Shown: positions 1-7,459 of the stretch, piece after piece
Layout: every line of letters starts with the position of its first letter
How positions within the stretch are numbered: position 1 is the stretch's first letter
NCBI GenBank assembly: GCA_046299555.1
Contig: JBKBHS010000004.1
Location: 160,478 to 224,477 of the forward strand
From: CALKJP01 sp046299555
Lineage (GTDB): Bacteria > Bacteroidota > Bacteroidia > JACCXN01
Length of the DNA: 64,000 bases
Reading direction: 5' to 3'
Made by a program: the position numbers and the translations under genes
The notes under the pieces: model-generated
Databases searched by the model: none
The model's input: the letters and a program-made list of their open reading frames with translations, nothing else
Told to the model about the DNA's origin: nothing

Positions 1-1
1 G

Positions 2-202
2 GATCCTTTAGCTATTCTTTGCGATTTATTAATAGATGAGGATGTAAAAACAGGAATTCATCGCAGGTTAATATTAAATCCTGAGTTAAAATATATTGCA
101 GTTTCAATTCAAGCGCATAAAAAATTTGAGTATAATACCGTAATAGAATATGCAGGTGCAAGAATTGAAAAAATTGAACTGTTTGGAATTAAAGAACAAT
201 AG
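2..202 (+). CDS. C-terminal end of a CAP/SCP-like domain protein (5' partial)
   Basis: An open frame runs from base 2 to a TAG at 200-202; its start lies outside the window. The visible 66 residues include GIHRRLILNPELKYIAVSI, which resembles the GHR-x-ILNP-x-IGV segment near the end of bacterial CAP (SCP/PR-1-like) domains, usually secreted proteins of uncertain activity. Only the tail is present, so neither a signal peptide nor the conserved CAP histidine and glutamate can be checked. The gap of 56 bases before purK suggests a separate unit. The family call rests on this one motif. Confidence 0.5.
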   Translation, partial: DPLAILCDLLIDEDVKTGIHRRLILNPELKYIAVSIQAHKKFEYNTVIEYAGARIEKIELFGIKEQ

Positions 203-258
203 ATAAACTGCTTAAATTTAAAAGCATTCAGTATATTTACTTCCGGGAAAATAATTGT

Positions 259-1389
259 ATGAAACAAATTAAATCAATAGGAATTTTAGGCGGAGGGCAA
301 TTAGGGAAAATGTTCCTTCAAAAGGCATATGATTTTAATCTTGATTTTTATGTTTTGGATCCTGATCCCAACTGTTCTTGCAGTAAAATTTGTAAAAATT
401 TTACAGTAGGTAGTTTTAAAGATTATGATACAGTTTACCAATTCGGGAAACAAGCTGATTTAATTACTATCGAAATTGAACACGTAAATATTGAAGCGCT
501 TGAGCAATTAGAAAAAGAAGGGAAATTAGTATATCCACAGCCATCCGTATTGCGTGTTATTCAGGACAAGGGTTTGCAAAAAATGTTTTATCTGGAAAAT
601 AAAATTCCAACTTCACCTTTTGTTTTAGTAAATAATAGAGCTGAAATTGAAATGCATAAAACAATGCTTCCTGTTATGCAAAAAATGCGTAAAGGAGGTT
701 ATGACGGTAAAGGAGTAAAACCGGTAAAAACAGAAAGCGACATAGCAGAAGCTTTTGATGCACCATCGGTTTTGGAAGCATTTACAGATATTGCCATGGA
801 AATTTCAGTAATAGTTGCCCGAAATGCATCCGGTGAAATAAAAACTTTTCCGGTAGTAGAAATGGTGTTTAACCCTGAAGTGAATTTGGTAGATAATTTA
901 CTAAGCCCTGCAAGAATTTCGGATGATATTGAGAGAAAAGCAGAAGAAATTGCTATTACTATTGCCGACAAACTTAAAATTGTAGGGGTATTAGCTGTTG
1001 AAATGTTTTTAACCAAAAACAATGAAATACTGGTAAATGAAATGGCTCCACGTCCACATAACAGTGGGCATCATACTATTGAAGCCAATTTAACTTCGCA
1101 GTACGAGCAGCATTTACGAGCAATTATGAACTGGCCATTAGGAGATACATCCATTGTTAAACCATCGCTAATGTTAAATTTATTGGGACACAGAGATTAT
1201 AATGGTAATGCAATTTTGAGCGGTTTAGATGAGGTATTGAAAATAAGTGGAGTAAAACCACATTGGTATGGTAAAGCCACTACAAAACCATTTAGAAAAA
1301 TGGGGCATATAACTATTTTAGGAGATAGCGTTGAAGATGTGCTTAATAAGGCTGAACAAATTAGAGGTGTATTAAAAGTAATTGCTTGA
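259..1389 (+). CDS. purK: N5-carboxyaminoimidazole ribonucleotide synthase
   Basis: ATP-grasp enzyme of de novo purine synthesis. It carboxylates aminoimidazole ribonucleotide with ATP and bicarbonate to give N5-CAIR in the cytoplasm. The N-terminus has the nucleotide-binding GILGGGQLGKM. The ATP-grasp part shows KMRKGGYDGKGV near residue 150 and the metal-binding NEMAPRPHNSGHHTIE near residue 265, both PurK hallmarks. At 376 residues it is of usual length. It lies 70 bases upstream of purE, whose product uses N5-CAIR, so the two form the standard PurK/PurE pathway step. Confidence 0.96.
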   Translation: MKQIKSIGILGGGQLGKMFLQKAYDFNLDFYVLDPDPNCSCSKICKNFTVGSFKDYDTVYQFGKQADLITIEIEHVNIEALEQLEKEGKLVYPQPSVLRVIQDKGLQKMFYLENKIPTSPFVLVNNRAEIEMHKTMLPVMQKMRKGGYDGKGVKPVKTESDIAEAFDAPSVLEAFTDIAMEISVIVARNASGEIKTFPVVEMVFNPEVNLVDNLLSPARISDDIERKAEEIAITIADKLKIVGVLAVEMFLTKNNEILVNEMAPRPHNSGHHTIEANLTSQYEQHLRAIMNWPLGDTSIVKPSLMLNLLGHRDYNGNAILSGLDEVLKISGVKPHWYGKATTKPFRKMGHITILGDSVEDVLNKAEQIRGVLKVIA

Positions 1390-1459
1390 TTAAAGACAAA
1401 GCACATTTAATTTAAGTAAGTTAATTTTTTACTAAATTTCGATTTTATAAAATCATACT

Positions 1460-1963
1460 ATGCAAAAAGTAGAAGTAGGAATAATAATGGGAAGCAATTC
1501 TGACTATCCCGTTATGAAGGCAGCCGCAGATATTTTAGAACAATTTGGAGTAGGAGTAGAGGTAGAGGTAGTATCAGCGCACAGAACACCGGAAAAAATG
1601 TTTGATTATGCTAAAAATGCCCATACCAGAGGAATAAAAGTGATTATAGCAGGAGCAGGCGGAGCAGCACATTTACCCGGAATGGTTGCATCCTTAAGTC
1701 CATTACCCATTATTGGAGTTCCGGTAAAATCAAGCAATTCTATTGATGGGTGGGATTCCATACTATCTATTTTACAAATGCCAAATGGAGTTCCTGTGGC
1801 AACAGTTGCTTTAAATGCTGCACAAAATGCAGGAATTTTGGCTGCTCAAATTATTGGAGCAGGTAATGAAGAATTAATGAAAAAAATCATTGAATTTAAA
1901 CTTGGCTTAAAACAAAAAATCGAACTTGCCAATCAGGAATTAAAGAAAGAACGCCAAAAATAA
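1460..1963 (+). CDS. purE: N5-carboxyaminoimidazole ribonucleotide mutase
   Basis: Class I PurE, which converts N5-CAIR to CAIR by moving the carboxylate to C4. The family motifs are all present: GIIMGSNSDYPVMK at the N-terminus, SAHRTPEKM with the catalytic histidine near residue 41-42, and the glycine-rich AGAGGAAHLPGM loop near residues 69-80. At 167 residues it has the normal length of the octameric bacterial enzyme. It follows purK, and the next gene begins 3 bases after its stop, so purK, purE and the two envelope genes that follow may be cotranscribed. Confidence 0.96.
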   Translation: MQKVEVGIIMGSNSDYPVMKAAADILEQFGVGVEVEVVSAHRTPEKMFDYAKNAHTRGIKVIIAGAGGAAHLPGMVASLSPLPIIGVPVKSSNSIDGWDSILSILQMPNGVPVATVALNAAQNAGILAAQIIGAGNEELMKKIIEFKLGLKQKIELANQELKKERQK

Positions 1964-1966
1964 TAT

Positions 1967-2830
1967 ATGTATAAAAAGCTACTTTTTTTTGTAAGTTTAT
2001 TATTTCATTGTTTAAACATTAATGCAGGAAATAATAATCATCCTGTTGGAGCACGTGCCGGTGCTATGGCAGGCTCTTCTGTTACCTTGTCAGATGTTTG
2101 GTCAACCTATCATAATCAGGCAGGATTAGCTCATTTAAGCGGTTTTACAGCCGGTGTATATTACGAAAATCGTTTTGCAGTTAAAGAATTAAGTACCAAA
2201 GGTGCTGCTATTGCAATGCCTTATAAAAATGGAGCATTCGGTTTAAGTGTTACGCAATTTGGCTTTTCTCAATATAATGAGAATAAAGTCGGATTAGCTT
2301 ACTCTCAAAAATTCGGAGAAGTTTTTTCTGCCGGTGTACAAATGAATTATGTAGGGTTATTTATAGCAGAAGGATATGGACAAAGACATGCTGTAACAGC
2401 CGAATTGGGTGTTTTGGCCAATTTAACCAAAGATTTAAAAATAGGCGCACATATTTATAATCCAACCCGTACCAAACTTGCAGATTATAATAATGAACGA
2501 ACACCTACTATTTTCAGATTAGGATTAAATTATCGCTTTTCAAAACACGTTTTTATTACTGCCGAAACTGAAAAAAGCACGTATTTTAAACCTGTTTTAA
2601 AAGCCGGTTTAGAATATAAATTCAATGATTACTTTTATTTAAGAACAGGCGTTTCAAACAACCCTAATATCATTGCATTTGGTTTTGGTATTAATATGCA
2701 AAACTTTCAGTTCGATTTTGGAGCTTCGCATCATTCCGTTTTAGGATATGTTCCACAGTTTGGATTAAGCTATGTGCCGGGAAGTGGTGTAAATTTGTTT
2801 AATAAAAACAAAACAAATTCTCAAATTTAA
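1967..2830 (+). CDS. PorV/PorQ-like (FadL-type) outer-membrane barrel protein
   Basis: A 287-residue exported protein with a signal peptide ending near INAGNN. The N-terminus after the signal (GARAGAMAGSSVTLSDVWSTYHNQAGLA) follows the pattern seen in PorV, PorQ and related FadL-like proteins of Bacteroidota: a small-residue hatch followed by an NPA/NQAGLA segment. The rest alternates hydrophobic and polar residues with aromatic girdles, as in a beta barrel. It is shorter than PorV. It is not the PorQ of this window, which is at 62577. Its cargo or partner is unknown. It lies between purE and the HhH-barrel gene with gaps of 3 bases. Confidence 0.7.
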   Translation: MYKKLLFFVSLLFHCLNINAGNNNHPVGARAGAMAGSSVTLSDVWSTYHNQAGLAHLSGFTAGVYYENRFAVKELSTKGAAIAMPYKNGAFGLSVTQFGFSQYNENKVGLAYSQKFGEVFSAGVQMNYVGLFIAEGYGQRHAVTAELGVLANLTKDLKIGAHIYNPTRTKLADYNNERTPTIFRLGLNYRFSKHVFITAETEKSTYFKPVLKAGLEYKFNDYFYLRTGVSNNPNIIAFGFGINMQNFQFDFGASHHSVLGYVPQFGLSYVPGSGVNLFNKNKTNSQI

Positions 2831-2833
2831 TAC

Positions 2834-4960
2834 TTGAAAAAAGCATTCAAATATCTCGTTTTATTTATATTGAACATTTATTTTCTATGTTCAAACAATG
2901 AATTATATGCTCAGGTTCCCGATCAGGGAGATCCAAGGAAAGAAAATGTTATTGAACAAAAAATTGAAACCATAGCAGAACAAGCAGAAGATGAAAATTT
3001 AGATTATACAGTTCTGCTTGATGAATTGAAATATTATCTTGAAAATCCCATCAATTTGAATTTTGCCACACGCGAAGAATTGGAGCAGTTCGGGTTATTG
3101 GACGATATTCAAATCAATAATCTTTTAAATCATATAGCTAAAAACGGTAAGTTAATAGCCATTTATGAATTACAAACCATTGATGGTTTTGATGCAGTTA
3201 CCATACAACGTATTCTCCCATTTGTAGTTGTAAAAGTTGATTTTAATCGTCCTAACTTATCGTTTAGAGAGTTGATGGATAACGGACAAAATCAACTATT
3301 TATTCGTTGGCAGCGCATATTGGAAGAGCAAGTTGGTTATTCACCCATAACAGATTCATTATTGCAATTAAAACCCAATTCCAGATATCTGGGTAGTCCA
3401 GATAGGATTTATACGCGTTACCGATTTAATTATGGAACCAATATAAGTTGGGGTTTTACTGCTGAAAAAGATGCAGGAGAAGAATTTTTTAGAGGTTCAC
3501 AAAAGCGAGGATTTGATTTTTATTCAGCACATTTTTATTTAAGAAATATAGGGCGTTTAAAAGCTTTAGCAATAGGAGATTTTCATGCCCAATTTGGACA
3601 AGGATTAACGCTTTGGACAGGATTAGCATTTGGAAAATCTATTTTTATTACCAACATCAAACGCTCCGCAATAGGTATAAGACCTTATATAGCAGTGGAT
3701 GAAAACAGATTTTTAAGAGGTGGAGCAGCTACTTATCAGATCATAAAAAATGTGGAAGCAACACTTTTTTATTCGCAAAAAAGAATTGATGCAAATGTGA
3801 GCACAGCACAGGGAGATACATCCGATAGGGAAGAGGGCATTATAGTTTCATCACTTCAATTATCCGGTTTACATAGAACTCCTGGCGAATTGGAAGATAG
3901 AAATGTATTAAAAGAGCGAATTTATGGTGGAAATGTAACATACAAATCGCGTAGTTTTAAAATTGGAATGACAGCAGCTAAAACAGAATTTGATGGTTTA
4001 TTACAAAGGAAATTACAGTTTTATAATCAATTTGATTTTAACTCCAATGAGCTTTTTAATATTGGAGTTGATTATAATTATGTTTTTAGGAATATTAACT
4101 TATTTGGTGAAGTTTCACGAAGTGATAACGGAGCTATTGCCTACATTAATGGGGCAATATTAAGTATTGATCCCAGAGTTACTTTAACCATTTTACATCG
4201 TAATTATCCAAGAAATTATCATACCTTAAATGCAGTTCCAATTTCTGAAAATACGCGACCTGCCAATGAGCAAGGTTTATTAATGGGTATTCAAATGATA
4301 CCTGCTCCTAAATGGAATTTTACAGCCTATTACGATAAATTTATTTTTCCTTGGATGAAGTTTCAAGTTGATGCCCCCTCTCATGGTTATGAAGTAATGG
4401 CACAATTAACCTATGTGCCTACCAAAAAAATTGAATTATATGGTCGTTATCGCCAGCGTAACAGATTTAGAAACACACCCGAAGATATTGATGATATAGA
4501 TTTTATTGTTGCAGAGAATCAAAATAACTATCGATTTAATGCAACCTATAATATTACCCCTTCCATTAGATTAAGAAACAGGGTAGAGTTTACCACTTAC
4601 AAAAGAGGAAATAATCCAACTGAAAACGGCTACTTATTTTATCAGGATATTATTTATAAAGCCTTAAGCAGTCCGCTTTCGTTTTCATTTAGATATGCCA
4701 TTTTTGAAACTGGTAGCTATAACACAAGAATTTATGCATACGAAAATGATGTTTTATATGCCTTTTCTATTCCTGCATTTTACGATAATGGTTCAAGAGC
4801 ATATTTAACACTTCGTTACACGATAGTTAAAAACATAGATTTGTGGTTGCGCTATGCACAAACATTCTATTATAATAGAAATACCATAGGTTCAGGATTA
4901 GAGCAAATTAATGGTAATACACGCTCAGAAGTTAAAGCTCAGATTCGATTTAGATTTTAG
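2834..4960 (+). CDS. ComEA-like helix-hairpin-helix plus outer-membrane barrel protein
   Basis: A 708-residue exported protein beginning at TTG. A signal peptide (about residues 1-27) is followed by an acidic stretch and, at about 55-135, a ComEA-like helix-hairpin-helix region: NPINLNFATREELEQFGLL and a second repeat, ELQTIDGFDAVTIQRI. Residues 150-708 are rich in aromatic alternating strands and end in KAQIRFRF, a typical outer-membrane barrel terminus. Such HhH-plus-barrel proteins are recurrent in Bacteroidota, but no function has been established that I know of. The start is 3 bases after the preceding barrel gene. It is convergent with the peptidase gene, with 3 bases between the stops. 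Confidence 0.7.
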   Translation: MKKAFKYLVLFILNIYFLCSNNELYAQVPDQGDPRKENVIEQKIETIAEQAEDENLDYTVLLDELKYYLENPINLNFATREELEQFGLLDDIQINNLLNHIAKNGKLIAIYELQTIDGFDAVTIQRILPFVVVKVDFNRPNLSFRELMDNGQNQLFIRWQRILEEQVGYSPITDSLLQLKPNSRYLGSPDRIYTRYRFNYGTNISWGFTAEKDAGEEFFRGSQKRGFDFYSAHFYLRNIGRLKALAIGDFHAQFGQGLTLWTGLAFGKSIFITNIKRSAIGIRPYIAVDENRFLRGGAATYQIIKNVEATLFYSQKRIDANVSTAQGDTSDREEGIIVSSLQLSGLHRTPGELEDRNVLKERIYGGNVTYKSRSFKIGMTAAKTEFDGLLQRKLQFYNQFDFNSNELFNIGVDYNYVFRNINLFGEVSRSDNGAIAYINGAILSIDPRVTLTILHRNYPRNYHTLNAVPISENTRPANEQGLLMGIQMIPAPKWNFTAYYDKFIFPWMKFQVDAPSHGYEVMAQLTYVPTKKIELYGRYRQRNRFRNTPEDIDDIDFIVAENQNNYRFNATYNITPSIRLRNRVEFTTYKRGNNPTENGYLFYQDIIYKALSSPLSFSFRYAIFETGSYNTRIYAYENDVLYAFSIPAFYDNGSRAYLTLRYTIVKNIDLWLRYAQTFYYNRNTIGSGLEQINGNTRSEVKAQIRFRF

Positions 4961-4963
4961 TTT

Positions 4964-6694
4964 TTAATTCGATAACTTATTTAATTCATCGCTTATAAAT
5001 TGCATCAACTCTTTAACGTATTCTCTTGAAAAATTAAATTGAATACCTGCAGTTTTATATATTTCTCCAATGCTTTTGGTGTATCCCAGTTTTAGTGCTT
5101 CTTTGTACTGAGCAATAGTTTTTTCAGGATTTAGTTTGTAGTTACGCCATAGTGCAATTGCGCCTAATTGTGCCATGCCATATTCTATATAGTAAAATGG
5201 TACTTCATATAAGTGCAATTGTTTTTGCCACATATTGGATCGTATTTCTTCCAAACCTGTCCATTCAACTACTTTACTTCCAAACGTATTGATTATTTCA
5301 TTCCATTTTTGGTAGCGTTCTTCATCCGTATGCGATGGGTTTTCGTAAATCCAATGTTGAAATTTATCAATTGCAGCCACCCAAGGAAGTGTATCAATAA
5401 CTTTTTCAAGCTGCTCTTTTTTCGCTCTTTTTAAATCTTCCTCATTTGTAAAAAACTCATCCCAAACATCCATTGAAATTAATTCCATTCCCATTGATGC
5501 CAATTCTGCTACTTCTGATGGTACACTTTTGAATTCGGTAAGCTCTAAGTCGCGTGATAAAAATGAATGAATTGCATGACCACCTTCGTGAACCATGGTA
5601 ACTAAATCTCTCAAGGTTCCGGCAGCATTCATATAGATAAACGGAACTCCTATTTCGTAAAGTGGATAGTTAAACCCTCCCGGAGCTTTCCCAATTCTGG
5701 AGTCTAAATCCAAATGCCCCATTTCTTTCATAATTTCTATACATTCGCCAAAATAGGAATCTAATCTGTAAAAAGCTTTTATTGTTTTTTCAAGCAATTC
5801 AGCACCAGTTTCAAATGGTTTTAAAGGTGCTTTTCCACTTACATCCACTTCGGTATCCCATGGTTTTAAGTTATCTAATTGCAATAATTTTTTTCTTTCT
5901 TCATCAATACGATTAATGAGAGGCATTACTTCAATGGCAATGGCATCATGAAAAGCAAAGCAATCTTGTACGGTATAATCAAATCTCCCCAACTCTTCAT
6001 GTTTGTAATCGCGGTAATTTTTGAATCCAGCATTCAACGCCATTTTATGACGCAGTTCTATTAAATGATTAAATTGTTTATTTAATTCCTCTTTATCTTC
6101 TAATCTTCGTTTGTTTATTTTAATATATACTTCTTCACGTAGTTTTCTGTCGTTTTCTTTTAAATATTTGGCTGCTTGTTGTAGTGTTAATGTTTTTCCA
6201 TCTATTTCTACGGTCATTGCCGCACACACCGCACCGTATTTTTGCTCATCGGTTTGTAATTGGGTAATAATTGGAATATTTTCTTCTCTATACAGTTCAA
6301 TGCTTTTTTTAATTCTTCTTAAATAGATTTTATATGCATCGCCCTTTAATTCTGATGTATATGAACAATCATTTATTTTTCTGTTTAATATATCATCATA
6401 AGGAGCAATTTTTGGAGATATTTGTGTAACAAAAAATTCAAATGATTCTTGAAGCTCTTTATTTGTTGTGTCGATATTCATTTTAATATAGCGCCATGCC
6501 ATATCTTCTTCTAATACTGCTTCCAGTTCGCTTCTATCGTGCAGCCATTTTTCTAAATCTTTCAGAGAATTTAGTTCTCTGTTTTTTAAATTTTCAAAAT
6601 ATGGTAAAAGTTTTTCCCAATTATCAATTACTAAATTTTTAGGTAAAAATTTTCTAACTGGTTTTTGAGGGATGTTTATTGTTTTTATTGTCAT
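4964..6694 (-). CDS. M3 family oligoendopeptidase (PepF-like)
   Basis: Zinc metallopeptidase of the thimet/PepF clan, expected to cut short peptides in the cytoplasm. The HExxH zinc site is MVHEGGHAIH, with ligands H369 and H373 and catalytic E370. A downstream glutamate in VPSEVAELASMGMELIS supplies the third ligand. At 576 residues it matches the M3B oligoendopeptidase group. No signal peptide is visible. It is preceded on the same strand by the DUF5606 gene, with the intrinsic terminator of that gene between them, so it is likely transcribed from its own promoter in the short gap at 6695-6723. Confidence 0.9.
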   Translation of the reverse strand: MTIKTINIPQKPVRKFLPKNLVIDNWEKLLPYFENLKNRELNSLKDLEKWLHDRSELEAVLEEDMAWRYIKMNIDTTNKELQESFEFFVTQISPKIAPYDDILNRKINDCSYTSELKGDAYKIYLRRIKKSIELYREENIPIITQLQTDEQKYGAVCAAMTVEIDGKTLTLQQAAKYLKENDRKLREEVYIKINKRRLEDKEELNKQFNHLIELRHKMALNAGFKNYRDYKHEELGRFDYTVQDCFAFHDAIAIEVMPLINRIDEERKKLLQLDNLKPWDTEVDVSGKAPLKPFETGAELLEKTIKAFYRLDSYFGECIEIMKEMGHLDLDSRIGKAPGGFNYPLYEIGVPFIYMNAAGTLRDLVTMVHEGGHAIHSFLSRDLELTEFKSVPSEVAELASMGMELISMDVWDEFFTNEEDLKRAKKEQLEKVIDTLPWVAAIDKFQHWIYENPSHTDEERYQKWNEIINTFGSKVVEWTGLEEIRSNMWQKQLHLYEVPFYYIEYGMAQLGAIALWRNYKLNPEKTIAQYKEALKLGYTKSIGEIYKTAGIQFNFSREYVKELMQFISDELNKLSN

Positions 6695-6712
6695 AACATT
6701 AGTTATTTAATT

Positions 6713-6738
6713 AAAAAAGCCGATTATTTATCGGCTTT
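6713..6738 (-). terminator. Intrinsic terminator overlapping the DUF5606 stop codon
   Basis: On the minus strand, AAAGCCGAT (6738-6730) pairs perfectly with ATCGGCTTT (6724-6716) across a 5-base loop, followed by a T run. The hairpin contains the last codons and the TAA (6726-6724) of the DUF5606 gene. Confidence 0.75.
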
Positions 6739-7359
6739 CTTAGTGGTAGACTTTTTTGCTTTAGCAGCCGGCTTTTCTTCGCCTTCTTCTTTAGCAGCTT
6801 TTTTTGGTGTTTTCTTTGGAGCTGCTTCTTTCTTTTCTACTTTGGCTTTTGTTGCTTTTTCTTGTTTTTCCTCTTTGGGTTTGGCTGTTTTTTTAGCTTT
6901 GGGTTTATCTTCTTTTAAAGAATCTGTATTTTCAGTTTCAGACGAAACGCTTTCTTTGGTATCTTCTTTTAGTTCATTTAATAAATCTTTCGATTGTAAT
7001 AAATTATACCATGAGAATAATTTTTTAATATCAGATGCGTAAACTCTATCTTTATCAAAATTTGGCAAATAGCTTTCTAATTTTTTTCTTAATTCATCAT
7101 TGCTTGATTTTGCATCAAATTGAATAGCACCTTTGTTTTCTTTTTCGGCTATTTTTTGAAACACTTCAGCTAATGGCATGTCTTCTCCGGTAGTAAATAC
7201 GCTGATATCTTCCAATGCGCTAATTCGCTGACTGGAATAGGCGGGCATACGTTTGCCATCGGCAATGGATTCTACTATTAGTCCAAATTTGGTTTGCGAT
7301 ACTACTTTAAACAAACCACTGTGTCCTGAAATTGAAATTATACCTCTTAAATCAATCAT
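6724..7359 (-). CDS. DUF5606 domain protein with Lys/Ala/Glu-rich tail
   Basis: A 211-residue cytoplasmic protein. Residues 1-135 match the DUF5606 family, conserved across Bacteroidota: RGIISISGHSGLFKV at the start, then KFGLIVESIADGKRMPAYS and DISVFTTGEDMPLAEVFQ. The function is unknown; the N-terminal fold looks like a small beta barrel. From about residue 140 the protein turns into low-complexity sequence dominated by lysine, alanine and glutamate, resembling the disordered tails of nucleic-acid-associated proteins. The stop codon is inside the terminator hairpin. No neighbour suggests a pathway. Confidence 0.85.
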   Translation of the reverse strand: MIDLRGIISISGHSGLFKVVSQTKFGLIVESIADGKRMPAYSSQRISALEDISVFTTGEDMPLAEVFQKIAEKENKGAIQFDAKSSNDELRKKLESYLPNFDKDRVYASDIKKLFSWYNLLQSKDLLNELKEDTKESVSSETENTDSLKEDKPKAKKTAKPKEEKQEKATKAKVEKKEAAPKKTPKKAAKEEGEEKPAAKAKKSTTKKADK

Positions 7360-7459
7360 TCTTTAAATTGTTTTGGTTATAAAGGGATGCAATACTACAA
7401 AATAAATAAGTAAACTGAAAATTCTATTTTAAATAATTGAAAAACAATTATATATAATG

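Noticed and set aside
6665..7042. Plus-strand frame opposite the DUF5606 tail
   Set aside because: It is the antisense of the lysine/alanine-rich low-complexity tail and has only Ser/Phe/Ala-rich translation.
7433..7451. Terminator for the 7460-10228 protease (ATAATTG/CAATTAT, 5-base loop)
   Set aside because: The stem is only AT pairs but one, so it is too weak to support a call.
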